Source: Ursus arctos
Taxonomy: Eukaryota > Chordata > Mammalia > Carnivora > Ursidae
Reading direction: 5' to 3'
NCBI RefSeq assembly: GCF_023065955.2
Contig: NW_026622841.1
Location: 15,324,501-15,388,500 of the forward strand
DNA: 64,000 bases
Shown one piece after another: positions 46,446-57,124 of this stretch; position 1 is the stretch's first letter, and every line of letters starts with the position of its first letter. The notes under the pieces are model-generated. The model saw only the letters and a list, made by a program, of their open reading frames with translations, searched no databases and had not been told where the DNA came from. A program made the translations under genes and the position numbers.

Positions 46446-49400
46446 TGTTTATGGGTCTGCTCCCACTACCTGCTCCCACTACCTACCTCTCCCTCTCACC
46501 CCCCTCAGCCACAGCTGGGATAACAGCCAGCAATATGGCAAAACCCCAAAACTACTGATGGTCAGCATCAGTGGAAGCTGACATGTCTACGGTTCTGACC
46601 TTGCCTCACAGCTCAGTGGAGACCACGAGAAGCTCACACTTTGGCCAGGACAGGAATTTATATGGCCTGTAGTTGCCACAGGAATTTCAAAGCATCACTC
46701 ACAGATGAGTAGGTAAACCTTGACACATCAGCGGAAGATAAAAAAGCAATAGGTAACAAGAGGAAAGAGTGGAAGAGGAGTATGGAGGATAATTCAGAAG
46801 ACCTGGGTTTGTTTGGTTTTCATATTCTTGCTTTTAAACAAACATTTTCTCTTGCTTCCTTGATGCTGTGTTAACCTTAGCAGATAAGGTAAGGAAGGAC
46901 TTGAAATCAAGCAGTTCGTGAGGAATCGAAGTATGGAACAAGCAGGTTATGCTTCAAATGATTGCTCTTGATTATTTCTTCAACTAATTTGAAAAGCACA
47001 TGATAACCCACATTTTAGAGGAAATGAAGATAACAGACCAGAAGGAAAAAGTAACTTTGCAGAGGATATAATTCAGGAGTGTTGAAGCCAGGTCAGTGTG
47101 ACTCTTATGGACACTGCAGGGCACCCATCAGAGAACAGTAACCGGGTAAGGAGCCTGGACTCACCCATGGGACAATGGGAGCCATAATGACCCAGATCAC
47201 ACAGAGGAGAAGCTGAGAAATAGGCCAGCAGCAAAAATACGGACTGTCAGGACTCCAGAGCAAAGAGATGTCTCTAAGGGAGCAGAAGAGGTTTACAGAA
47301 AGCTTTGATGATCCTGGAATGAAAGAGTGCCTCATACATAATACCAATCATTTCTTTATTCCCAAAGGGCCTTACAGCTCTGACACAAGCTACTCACTCA
47401 GAGAGGACATTTCCGGAACATTCCTAAAAGCCCTTCATTTGCATTTCTCTAAAAAGCAAGTCCTTTGAGAAGAAAGCTTGTGCCGCCTTTGTGTACCTAG
47501 GCCCCCCTCTGTGGACAAACGATGCCAATCTGTCCTCCTCACTTGGCTATAAATGACCCCCTGGTGATGTCCTGCTGTTGGCGTGGTGACACGGCTAAGT
47601 TGGGATGGATTGTAACATCCAGTTTCATGGACATCAACATAATTTTGTTCTTAATGCATGACATTTAGTGATGGTAGTATTCTAAAAGACAAGAAGGATT
47701 CCAAGCATGGAATTTAAATCGTGTCTACATACAACATCCCAGCCCAGTTCTGGAAATATTATCAATCTAAACTCATCACCCTGGAAAAAAGATCACTTAT
47801 TACAGATTTTGAATGCACATGTTTTTGAAATCTTGATATAACAATTCCATAGTACCCAGCATAGTACCCAATTATACCCACTTACACTCAGCTTGTGATG
47901 ATCACTTCTCTCTGCTGTATCCCTAACATGGACCCCCCAATTTCTCTCTACTTTTCACTTGGATATAATGGAAAGAATTCAGCATTTGGACGTAGGAGTG
48001 CAAGGTTGAATTCTAGTTCAATAACTTATTAGCTGCATCTCAAGGCTTCTCTAACGTTCCAACATCTTAATAAAACTGTAAGGATCATTTTGCATTACAG
48101 CCACGTACTTTCTTATATTTTCCTCTGATCCTTTCTTGTGGGCATGTAACATTAGGGGCCACCAGGGAAAACGGTATCTGGACTCCCTTAATAACTATAG
48201 CGACCTGAAACAAAAAGTACACATTCAAATATTCAATGGAAGGACAACAAAATATGAAATTCTACATTTGAATTTAATAATACTAAAAAGCAGTGATGGG
48301 AAAAAAATTCAAATAGAAAAAAAAATTGAGATAGATAAAGGAGCAAATATACCATTTTCACGGCTGGTTTTGGTGTTCCATCTGCTCTTTGTTGAAGTAA
48401 CAAGGAAGTGGCAGAGAGACTTGAACAAATATGTACAAAGCTGCTGGCACTTTCTTTCATAATGACTTTGAAATCATTAAAACCAGAGACATAAAGGTCA
48501 TGGGTGATGCAATGATGATTTTTGTCAAATCATATCAGAAGTCCTATGTATTGACCAGGAGAAAGTAAATGAAATATATTTAGAATTAAACAATCTTGCT
48601 ATTAAGTTGCGGAATTTTATAGGAAAAAGAATCTTCTTTGAAATGGCACCAGGATTCTCTAAGACCTCCAGCTACACTTCACCGGATTCTTTCTGGGGCT
48701 TTCAACAGCTAAGGCTGTAAAAAAGGATTTCTACCTTGTGGGCCTGGGCAAGAGTAGAATAATGCTTCCTGTGTGTTAGGGCTGCCTCATTCTCTCTTAA
48801 AATCACTCAGGCCATAGCTCTGGAGAAATGGGACCGCCTGGGGTGTCTGATGTCAGGGACAGCTCCTCTCTCCTGGCTACACCCTCTTCCCAGATTTCTA
48901 GAAAATTAGCCATTACCTTCATTTGTTCCTTTGCAGTGATCAACCTTCTGAGGACAGCTTTAATGAGCTCACAACCTAAATATTCAACATTTTCATGCTC
49001 CCCTAGCATTTAGAACAGCCAGACCACATGAAGCATAGCTTTGAGAGATAACATAGCCCAAAGAGGCAAAATGATCTTATGCAGTCAGAAAAATAAGTAC
49101 TGTACTAAGGAAAATGAGTGAAACCATGGCAAAATCATAGTTCAATAAATTTGGCACTACATTTTCTATCCAGACAGAAAACGGTTATATGAATTAAAAA
49201 AATAATAATTACAGAACTCAGAATAAAATTGAAGTACCATATGCAATTACTACTTATTTTTTTATTATTTTCTTTTGTCTTATATTACTTTTTTCAATAA
49301 TCACTTTAGCCTATTGTGTGAGAATGCTAGTGTGTGTGTGTGTGTGTGTGTGTGTATTTAGAATGCTGGCATATTTTATAGTATATTTTAGTGTGAAAAT

Positions 49401-49593
49401 ATAGGTGATGGTTCTGGGCATTATCAAAATCAACAATACTCTATCTCCTATTTGTGGGCTCCTTAATTATAGGTTTTGTCATTTCTTATTTCTCTGTAAT
49501 CCTTAGGTTGTAAGGTCCTGGCTTTCACCTCAAGGAATAAAAAAAAATAATTTAACCTAATAGATTTATTATTCTTTATCAAAAATATATAAA
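46446..49593. other. Mostly unique non-coding DNA
   Basis: No exon chain. It contains a short direct repeat 'gctcccactacct' near 46458, a weak antisense MIR at about 47005-47095 ('acattttagaggaaatgaag'), a weak sense MIR at about 47968-48040, and a (TG)12 microsatellite at 49331-49355. A 108-codon frame (48136-48462) has no recognisable domain. Confidence 0.4.
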
Positions 49594-49938
49594 AGGGGAT
49601 GTCTGACTGGTTCAGTCAGTAAAGTATGTGACTTTAAAAAAAAAAAAAGATTGACTATTTTAGGAACAGAGAGAGAATGCAAGCACGTGAGCAAGGGGAG
49701 GGGCAGAAAGAGAGGGGGAGAGAATCTCAAGTACACTCCACACCGAGCGCAAAACCCAAGCAGGGCTGGATCTCAGGACCCTGAGATCATGAGCTGAGCC
49801 AAAATCATTCAACTGACTGACACTTAACTGACCGAGCCACCCAGGCTCCCAAAGCATGTGACCCTTGATCTTGGAGTTGTGAATTTGAGCCCCACGTTGG
49901 GTATAAAGATTGCTTAAAAATAAAATCTTAAAAAAAAA
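49594..49938 (+). mobile_element. Older Can-SINE, split by a second SINE
   Basis: The left part (49594-49635) reads 'ggggatgtctgactggttca' and 'gtaaagtatgtgac'. The right part (49851-49938) resumes 'gcatgtgacccttgatcttg', 'gagccccacgttgggtataa' and an A-tail. The halves make one old sense SINE once the insert at 49636-49850 is removed. Confidence 0.9.
49636..49850 (-). mobile_element. Can-SINE nested in an older SINE, antisense
   Basis: Contains 'gctggatctcaggaccctga', 'gatcatgagctgagccaaaa' and the end 'gagccacccaggctccc'. Target-site duplication of the host SINE, 'aaagtatgtgacttt' (49621-49635) and 'aaagcatgtgaccct' (from 49851). Diverged, so an old nested event. Confidence 0.88.
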
Positions 49939-50014
49939 ATAAAAATACATAAATATATATACGTTATATAATGCATATATATTTAAAGAATAGATGCTTA
50001 CTTCTTCAAGATTA

Positions 50015-50156
50015 TTCATTTATTCAACAAATATTTAATTAAACAGCTATTATATGTCAAGTATTGCTCTAGGTCCTGGAGACATAGTAATGAATAAAAC
50101 ACAAAGTCCTTTGCCATATAAAGCATATATTCTAGTGAGGTAGATAAACAGTAAAA

Positions 50157-50158
<2 letters not shown>
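50015..50158 (+). mobile_element. Ancient LINE-like repeat, left part
   Basis: 'tcatttattcaacaaatatt', 'attgctctaggtcctggaga', 'gtaatgaataaaacacaaag' and 'catatattctagtgaggtag' are the head of the same old repeat as 6740 and 28409. It is interrupted by a TG repeat and an LTR-like insert and resumes at about 50820. Confidence 0.6.

Positions 50159-50201
<43 letters not shown>
50159..50201 (+). repeat. (TG)21 microsatellite
   Basis: About 42 nucleotides of TG at the left edge of the LTR-like insert. Confidence 0.97.
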
Positions 50202-50202
<1 letters not shown>

Positions 50203-50204
50203 TA

Positions 50205-50810
50205 TATCTGTGTTAGTTTTATTTCTCAAGTTGACTAGATCACAGGGTACCCAGATATTTGGCTAAAGAATTTTTGTAAGTATGTCTGTGAGAGTGTTTC
50301 CAGATGAAATTAGCATTTGACTGGTAGAGTCAGTAAAGAGGGTTGCCTTCCTCCACATGGATGGGCATCGTCTAATCCATTGAGGGCCTGAATGCAATTT
50401 AGTCCTTTCTTTAAAGATTTTTATTTATTTATTTGACAGAGAGAGAGAGACAGCCAGCGAGAGAGGGAACAGAAGTGGGGGGAGTAGGAGAAGAAGCAGG
50501 CTCCCAGCGGAGTAGGGAGCCCAAGGCGGGGCTGGATCCCAGAACCCTGGGATCACGGCCTGAGCCGAAGGCAGACCCTTAACGACTGAGCCACCCAGGC
50601 ACCCCGCAATTTAGCCCTTTCTGCCTAGTTGCTTCAGCTGAGACATCCATCTTCTACCCTTGGTGCTTCTCATTCTCAGGCCTTTGGACTTGGACTGAAT
50701 TATGCCATTGGCTTTCCAGGGTCTCCAGCTTGTAGATGTCAGATCATCAGAGATAGATAGATAGATATAATTATTAGTTCTTTTTCTGTAGAGAAACATA
50801 ACTATATATT
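50205..50810 (+). mobile_element. LTR-like interspersed repeat, family unnamed
   Basis: 'tgtgttagttttatttctca', 'gtgagagtgtttccagatga', 'taatccattgagggcctgaa', 'tggacttggactgaattatg' and 'gtttctctggagaa'-like sequence near 50780 match a common placental repeat of LTR-like size that I cannot name. It splits the old repeat at 50015/50820 and is itself split by a SINE. A short (GATA)n lies at 50752-50768. Confidence 0.5.
50411..50605 (-). mobile_element. Can-SINE, antisense, nested in the LTR-like repeat
   Basis: 'gagacagccagcgagagagg', 'gcctgagccgaaggcagacc' and 'gagccacccaggcacccc'. Target-site duplication 'gcaatttagtcctttct' (50394-50410) and 'gcaatttagccctttct' (50606-50622), one mismatch. 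Intermediate between the older and ursid-type forms. Confidence 0.95.
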
Positions 50811-50819
50811 TACATAGCT

Positions 50820-51478
50820 ATGAAAAACATGAATTAGGGTAAGGAAATAGTGAAGCTACTGCTAGATAGGGTGTTTGGGCATGGAATCTCTGAGGTGACA
50901 ATTGAGGAAAGACCTGACTGAACTGAGAGAAGAACCATGTGGATATCTGAGAGAACTCCCCCACCCCCACCACCACCCCCAAGAGGAAGAGAAAGGAAGG
51001 GACAGCAAAAGGAAATGCCTTGACATAGGAAAATGCTTGGCAAGTTCGAGGCACAGCAGGAAGGCTGTCAGAGTTGGAACATGGTGAACAGAAGAGAGAG
51101 TGGTAGGAAATGAGATCTAAGAGACAGCCAGGGAGCAGAGCATAGACAGACTTTGGATTTACCTCTTAGTGTGAGGGAAGCCATTGGACCCAAGAGCAGG
51201 AGAATGACATAGTTGACCCAATCTGACCTCGTTTAGAGAGGAGTGTGGTGGAGGCTGCGTGGAGGAGTGCTGGGGAGCATGGAAGGTTAAGTTGTCATGT
51301 GACACAAAATGGGGCCTTGGACCAAACGTAGACATGGCGAGGAGAAGCAGTGCTTTGATCTGGATACACTGTAAATACCTACAGCTTTGGTGACCAACTA
51401 GGTAGGGGATGTGACATGAAATAAGGAATCAAAAATGGGCACTCAGAATTTTGGCCTAAGCAATTAAGTGAATGATAA
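50820..51478 (+). mobile_element. Ancient LINE-like repeat, right part
   Basis: 'gaagctactgctagataggg', 'gaccatgtggatatctg'-type sequence near 50937, 'gcttggcaagttcgaggcac' and 'aattttggcctaagcaatta' continue the old repeat begun at 50015, in the correct order. Confidence 0.6.
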
Positions 51479-51546
51479 GACTGTTTACTTAACTTTTCTC
51501 ATTCTAATTTTTTAGTCTATCTTCAAGCAAAAGAATGACTCAGCGT

Positions 51547-51741
51547 GGGGCGCCTGGGTGGCACAGCGATTAAGCTTCTGCCTTCGGCTCAGGGTGTGAT
51601 CCCGGCGTTCTGGGATCGAGCCCCACATCAGGCTCCTCCGCTATGAGCCTGCTTCTTCCTCTCCCACTCCCCCTGCTTGTGTTCCCTCTCTCGCTGGCTG
51701 TCTCTATCTCTGTCTAATAAATAAATAAAATCTTTAAAAAA
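51547..51741 (+). mobile_element. Can-SINE, ursid-type, young
   Basis: Full-length copy with tail. Target-site duplication 'aagaatgactcagcgt' (51531-51546) and 'aaaaatgactcagcgt' (51742-51757), one mismatch. Confidence 0.96.
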
Positions 51742-51757
51742 AAAAATGACTCAGCGT

Positions 51758-53248
51758 ATCTAGTAGAATGGGACTTAATCTAAACTCTAGAATTTAGGAA
51801 CATAAAAATTCTTTCTACTTAGCTACTCTCACCCCACCCATTTCTCCTATCTGGCTCCAATTCCATGACTTTCCATGACTCCTTTATCACTTTTCCTGAA
51901 AGCCCACAATCTATCATCTAGAGATTAACCTGGGTCAACTTGTTTTGTTGCTGCATTTATTTAAAATGCAAACATACTTATGAGACCTGGCAGGCTATTA
52001 ATCATAAAAATTCTAGCATGCATTCATTTAACAAGTTGTTTTCCTTCTAACACCAACCTCTAAGATGGAGTGGAGAGGGATGGTGATCTCCAGGTGACAA
52101 ACTAAAAAGAAATATTTGGGAACATCTACTTAAGTACTTAGTTTATAAGCAGTTTGATGTGGAAAAATGAAACATGAGGCTTGGAAAACAAGGGGGAAAT
52201 GTGAGGTCACTGGTCTTCTGGAAGGTCAGAGAAGGTACAGAGATGTAGAACAGAAAACATGCAATGCAAATGCTCACCAATTTGCTAAGAGACCGAGAAG
52301 GAAATAACAGCTCCAGAGCAGCAAGTGTGGCTGTAAGCTTAGCACATTTCACAAGTATTTCTTTTTCATGGTTGTTAATAAAGCCCTTTGATTTTCCCTC
52401 GTCCATGCCTCAGCGAAGAGCCTTTACCGATTTTATATTATAAAGTCAGTATAAGCTACAAGTTTGCAGAAGTAGAAGAAAAGGGACACAATGAGAAAGC
52501 CAGAATTGCAATGACCGTATTTCCCAAATCGAAAGTAGACAAATACAGTCCGATAGATTTGTAACTAGGAGAACAATTAAGGAATCCAGCTGTTGGCTGC
52601 AAACCTGTTCAATCCATCAAGCGCGAGCGACCACAGGCACTTACAAAGGCTTTACCTGGCCAGCCTCACCGGAAGCTGCCCTCCCGACCCTCCCCTAGGC
52701 AGGGGGAATGGAACAGGGCGGAGTGGACCCTTGCTGTGGGTTAGCCTCTTGCTCATACTATTGAGGAAATAGTCCGAGGCTTGACCATTACTCAGGGTCA
52801 AGCTCACTTGGCTTGTTGTGTTAATCAGCTACACCGACACCCGGCAGCTCAGGTCTCTCCAGCTCAACTGAACTCCCGACATCAAGAGAGAAAATCTCAA
52901 TTGATAACTACCCACAAAAATCCAAGCCCTCTTACTGCTCAACCCAAGCCTCACAACATAATAACAATGCATGACTGAGAATGCTAACTTACCTTCCCTG
53001 AAAGTCACATTGTCTAAATCAGCCACTTCGTGAATAGCAACCCACACTCACAATCAAAAGCACATTTCTACCTTTCTGTTACTAAACAGCTTCTCTCACG
53101 GATGTTCTTTTCTGACCTAACAATAAATACCTTCTTATGGGTTTTACCTGGGAGTATATTTTAGCACAAAGCCCAGGCCTCTATGGAATGAAGGCTTTCT
53201 GTACCGTAAGCCTAATACAAAGCTAAAAAGAGATATGACCCTTATCCT
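51758..53248. other. Unique non-coding DNA
   Basis: No exon or named repeat is recognised. It is moderately GC-rich at 52600-52720, with a few CpGs. Frames of 65-87 codons lack recognisable motifs. Confidence 0.4.
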
Positions 53249-53260
53249 CATAGGATTTCA

Positions 53261-53464
53261 GGGCGCCTGGGTGGCTCAGTTGGTTAAGCAACTGCCTTTG
53301 GCTCAGGTCCTGATCCCAGGGTCCTGGGATGGAGCCCTGCATCGGGCTCCCTGATCTGCGGGGAGCCTGCTTCTCTCTCTGCCTCTGCCTGCATCTCCCC
53401 CTGCTTCTGCTCTCTCTCTCTCTCTCCCTGTCAAATAAATAAAATCTGAAAGAAAAAAAGAACC
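53261..53464 (+). mobile_element. Can-SINE, older caniform-type
   Basis: 'gggcgcctgggtggctcagt', 'cctttggctcaggtcctgat', 'gggtcctgggatggagccct' and 'gcctctgcctgcatctcccc'. The 'caggtcctgatcccagggtc' form differs from the ursid-type. Target-site duplication 'cataggatttca' (53249-53260 and 53465-53476). Confidence 0.94.
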
Positions 53465-53588
53465 CATAGGATTTCATTTTAACTCGGCTGGGTCATTAGG
53501 AGTAAGATGACAAGGAAGATGGTGGGGTTTGCTGTCCCGGGGGTTGATTTTTTTAACTTCCTACCATCCTCGCCTAATTCCCTCCATC
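53465..53588. other. Unique non-coding DNA
   Basis: Short spacer with nothing recognisable. Confidence 0.4.
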
Positions 53589-53589
53589 A

Positions 53590-53633
<44 letters not shown>
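53589..53633 (+). repeat. (CA)22 microsatellite
   Basis: About 44 uninterrupted nucleotides of CA. Confidence 0.97.
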
Positions 53634-53637
<4 letters not shown>

Positions 53638-54884
53638 CCTGTCCCTGTTGAGATCTAGGAATTCTGATTCTGTCTGCTTCCTTCTCCATCTCCACCTCCT
53701 CCTAAATTAACATGAAAGTGACCAATTGTAAAAAATACAGCAGAAGTGATGGTGTGTGACTTTCAAGGTAAGGTCATGAAAGACATTGCTGCCTCTGCTT
53801 TATCTTCTATCCATTCTGGGCAAGACAACTGCTATGTCATGTGGACTGTCAAATAGCACTGTGGAAAGGTCCATGTGGCAGGGGACTGAGGCATCCTGCT
53901 AATAGCCAGCAAGCAACTGAGGGCTGCAGTCCAGAGCCACAGGAGTGAGCTGTCTTGCTGATCCCCAAAGCCTAGCCAAGCCTTCTGGTGACTGCATGTT
54001 GCCTGAAATGTAGTGGAAAATCTCAAGACAGACCCACCCAGCTAAGCCACTCCCAGATTCCTGACCCACAGAAACTGTATGAGATAGTATTTATTATTAT
54101 TTTAAGCTGTTAAATTTTGGAGGTAATCTGTTGAACAGAAACATATCACTGGTATCCATATATAAAAATAAGTTTCTCCTAGTCTGAATCCTAAACCTCT
54201 AATGATTAATTAATAGAATTCCTTCTAATAAATGTACATAATTTATATAATCATATATGTTATGTATATATCACATATTTATATAATTCCTTCCCAGGGA
54301 TTTAACTCACCCCCAGGAATATCTTTATGAGCTCCTTCATCGGGGGGGAGGCATTTAACTTTGTGCAGAAGCCTACTGAGACTTGAACAAAATCAGAAAT
54401 CATTTTATAATACCATGCCTTTTGTTTTTCTAAAGTTTTGCTTTTATATCTGTTGTATTTTTAGAGCTTTCGTGAAAATTATAATTAACAATTTGTTACT
54501 TCTGTGAGAAATGTTCATTTTATCCGAAATGTTCATTTTTAAATACTGACCTCCATTTGCATATTTCATGATGTAATTAACGTATTGTCATTGCACCCTT
54601 GTAAATTCTTTATAAGGTTGACATTTTTCAAACAAGCAGCTATGAGAAAAATCCATTTTTTTCTCTCATTATTTTGATAATTTATTCCTGCTTCTTAGGA
54701 ACAAAGAGGTAAACAAGTTGACCTTTATGCCTTAAATAAATTCTTTGTCCCATAAGACCTTTTTAATATCTCTAATGTCAATTCCACCTTCCTGTAATGT
54801 TCTTTATATGATCTTTTTTCAAATCTTTGCATGTAACCCATTGCCTAATTTCACCAAAGGCTAAAACCTAGCCAACAACGATAC
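53634..54884. other. Unique AT-rich DNA, possible conserved element at 54400-54760
   Basis: No exon or named repeat is recognised. The 54400-54760 part is repeat-free and rich in homeodomain-like TAAT cores ('attataattaac', 'gatgtaattaac', 'gataatttattc') and has an octamer-like 'atttgcat'. This is only suggestive. Confidence 0.35.
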
Positions 54885-55125
54885 CAATATCTAACATTTT
54901 CTGAGCCTGCCAAGCACTGTGCTATGGGCTTTTATGTTATAAGTCATTTGATCTTCACGTCAATGCTGTGAGAGGTACTCTTATTAACACCCGCAGTTGG
55001 AAGCCCAAGAAAGAGTGTTTTAAGAAGCGAAGGGAGCTCTCTCCCCTACACAAGTAGGATTGAAACGCAGACAATCTAGCCCCAGAGCACTGGCTCCTAG
55101 CCACTCCAATACACTGGGCCAGTCT
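54885..55125 (-). mobile_element. MIR SINE, antisense
   Basis: 'gagcctgccaagcactgtgc', 'gtcatttgatcttcacgtca', 'atgctgtgagaggtactctt', 'gtaggattgaaacgcagaca' and 'agagcactggctcctagcca' follow the antisense MIR order over most of its length. Confidence 0.75.
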
Positions 55126-55150
55126 TGACTTCAGTGTGGGATTCAGTGTG

Positions 55151-55510
55151 TTATGGACTGAATTATAAGCCCCCAGAATTCATCTGTTGAAGCCTAACCC
55201 CTAATCTGACTATCCTTGGAGATAGGACCTGTAGGGAAGTAATTAATGTAAACTGAGGGCCTAGGAGGGGGACCTAATCTAATAGAACTGGTGTCCTTAT
55301 CAGACAAAAAAATACCAGAGCTGTGTGTGTGTGTTTGTAGAGAAGAGGCCATGTGAGGACAGCACAGGAAGGCAGAAGTCTACAGGCCAGGAATGAAGGT
55401 CTCACCGATGTCTTGATCTTGGCTATCTAGCAGTCACGACTGTGAGAAAAAGAATTCTTGGTTAAGCCAGCCAGCCCGTGGTATAATCTTATGGCAGCTT
55501 ATGCAGAACA
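55151..55510 (+). mobile_element. Solo MaLR LTR (MLT1/MST-like)
   Basis: 'tgttatggactgaattataa', 'ttggagataggacctgtagg', 'gaactggtgtccttatcaga', 'ggccatgtgaggacagcaca' and the end 'ataatcttatggcagcttat'. Same family and strand as 1607 and 10667. Confidence 0.78.
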
Positions 55511-56149
55511 CACAGTGTTTGCTCTCCCACTGCATCCTTCAGATGCTCCTGCATTAATTGTGAACAGTAAACCACGCTCTGACAATTAATGTAGTTATAT
55601 ATCATCTATGAAATTGATTATAATTAATTGCCTATGCAATATTCTTTCAGGCTTTCTTATTCTTCTGTGCATTAAAAATTCACTATTCTCTTACACTAAT
55701 ATTAGACTTAATGCTGTAATTACCTAGCACATATCGGTACTATTAATCATGTCATCCGTATAATTAAAAGTAAAATGTTGTCCAACAGAGCCATCCTTCT
55801 TAGCCTACGAGAATGAACGGTTAAATGTGACATCAAGCTTTATAGCACTGAGATATGAGTGTCCCTAATGCTTACTTAATTTTGAAATTAATCGATTATG
55901 CCTCAAGGGGACCATCTAAATATCAAGATCCCTGTTTTCTAGAGTTCTGATTATTCATGTGACTTAGGTTTGCCCTGCTGAATCCCAGCTCTGCAGAGCT
56001 TTCGTCCTCTTCTTCCTTGCCAGATCTCGGAGAGCATCCTGTGTCCTAAACCATTCTGTATCCTTCTAGTCTTGAAATACCTATCTGCCCTGTCTTGCCT
56101 CCTGTCAAGTTTTTTCTCTTTGCAAAGATAACACAGTCACTATAGGAAA
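55511..56149. other. Unique AT-rich DNA, possible conserved element at 55556-55900
   Basis: No exon or repeat is recognised. Dense TAATTA-type sites ('gacaattaatgtag', 'ttataattaattgc', 'gtaattacctagc', 'aattaatcgattatg') make it a candidate regulatory element, on sequence appearance only. Confidence 0.35.
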
Positions 56150-56480
56150 TATTTATGCCATAGAGTCGGATGACCTAAATTTGGGCAATTTCTCCATTTA
56201 GTGTAGCCGGCAGAGGCTGGTCAAGTTGCTTAAATTCATGTGCCTCAGGGGGTGCCTGGCTAGTTCAGTCCGAAGAGCATGTGACTCTTGATCTTGGGGT
56301 AGTGAGTTCAAGCCCCACTTTCAGTGGAGAGATTAACTTTAAAAAGAAATTCATGTGTCTCAGCTTCCTCATTTGTTTAATATGGTAATAACTCCTCAGT
56401 TATTATGAGGAATAAATGAGGTGAAAAGCACTTAGCCCAGTGCACAGAACATAATAAATAATAAATCATAGTTATTATTA
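56150..56480 (+). mobile_element. MIR SINE split by a Can-SINE
   Basis: The left part includes 'ggctggtcaagttgcttaaa' and the right part 'ctcagcttcctcatttgttt', 'tattatgaggaataaatgag' and 'gcacttagcccagtgcacag'. Together they follow the sense MIR order once the SINE at 56249 is removed. Confidence 0.7.
56249..56346 (+). mobile_element. Can-SINE, older short subfamily
   Basis: 'ggtgcctggctagttcagtc', 'gtgactcttgatcttggggt' and 'gttcaagccccactttcagt'. Target-site duplication 'aaattcatgtgcctcag' (56232-56248) and 'aaattcatgtgtctcag' (56347-56363), one mismatch. Confidence 0.93.
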
Positions 56481-56636
56481 GGGTTGTTGATTAGTCAGAT
56501 TAGTCTGTTTATTGTTTGTAAATGTGTGCTGCTGGATCTAATTTTATGATTGTTGGTTACATGTTTTAAGAGAGAATCTCTGACTGAAATGACTGAAACT
56601 AAAGAAACGATAGAGGTTAAGAATTTTAGGAGTTGG

Positions 56637-57011
56637 CAGTGTCATGAGATCGAGCCCCGCATGGAGCTCCAACCTCAGCATGGAGTCTGCTTAAGACTCC
56701 CTCTCCCTGGGGCGCCTGGGTGGCACAGCAGTTAAGCGTCTGCCTTCGGCTCAGGGCGTGATCCCGGCGTTACGGGATCGAGCCCCACGTCAGGCTCCTC
56801 CGCTATGAGCCTGCTTCTTCCTCTCCCACTCCCCCTGCTTGTGTTCCCTCTCTCGCTGGCTGTCTCTATCTCTGTCAAATAAATAAATAAAATCTTTAAA
56901 AAAAAAAAAAAAAGACTCCCTCTCCCTGTCCCTTTGCCTCGTCACACAAACTGTGGTGCACACACTCTCTCTCTCTAATAAATAAATAACCCCCCCAAAA
57001 AAAATAATAAT
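56637..57011 (+). mobile_element. 5'-truncated Can-SINE hosting a second SINE
   Basis: The host begins at 'cagtgtcatgagatcgagcc' (head missing), is interrupted at 56709-56911, and resumes with 'ctgtccctttgcctcgtcac', a CT-rich body and an A/T tail. Its own target-site duplication is 'aattttaggagttgg' (56622-56636 and 57012-57026), exact. Confidence 0.93.
56709..56911 (+). mobile_element. Can-SINE, ursid-type, nested, young
   Basis: Full-length copy inside the older SINE. Exact target-site duplication 'aagactccctctccct' (56693-56708 and 56912-56927). Confidence 0.97.
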
Positions 57012-57124
57012 AATTTTAGGAGTTGGATAAACCTGAGACCGAGATAAATGTTTGGAAGCAAGTAGGCTTTTTGTTTTTCCTGCTCAAATTACACCAAAGA
57101 AACATTTAGTTCACCTATATAGGT

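Noticed and set aside
1607..55510. Possible provirus from three same-strand MaLR LTRs
   Set aside because: The copies are 9 and 44 kb apart, diverged from one another, and no gag, pol or env-like sequence lies between them in the expected layout. They are independent solo LTRs.
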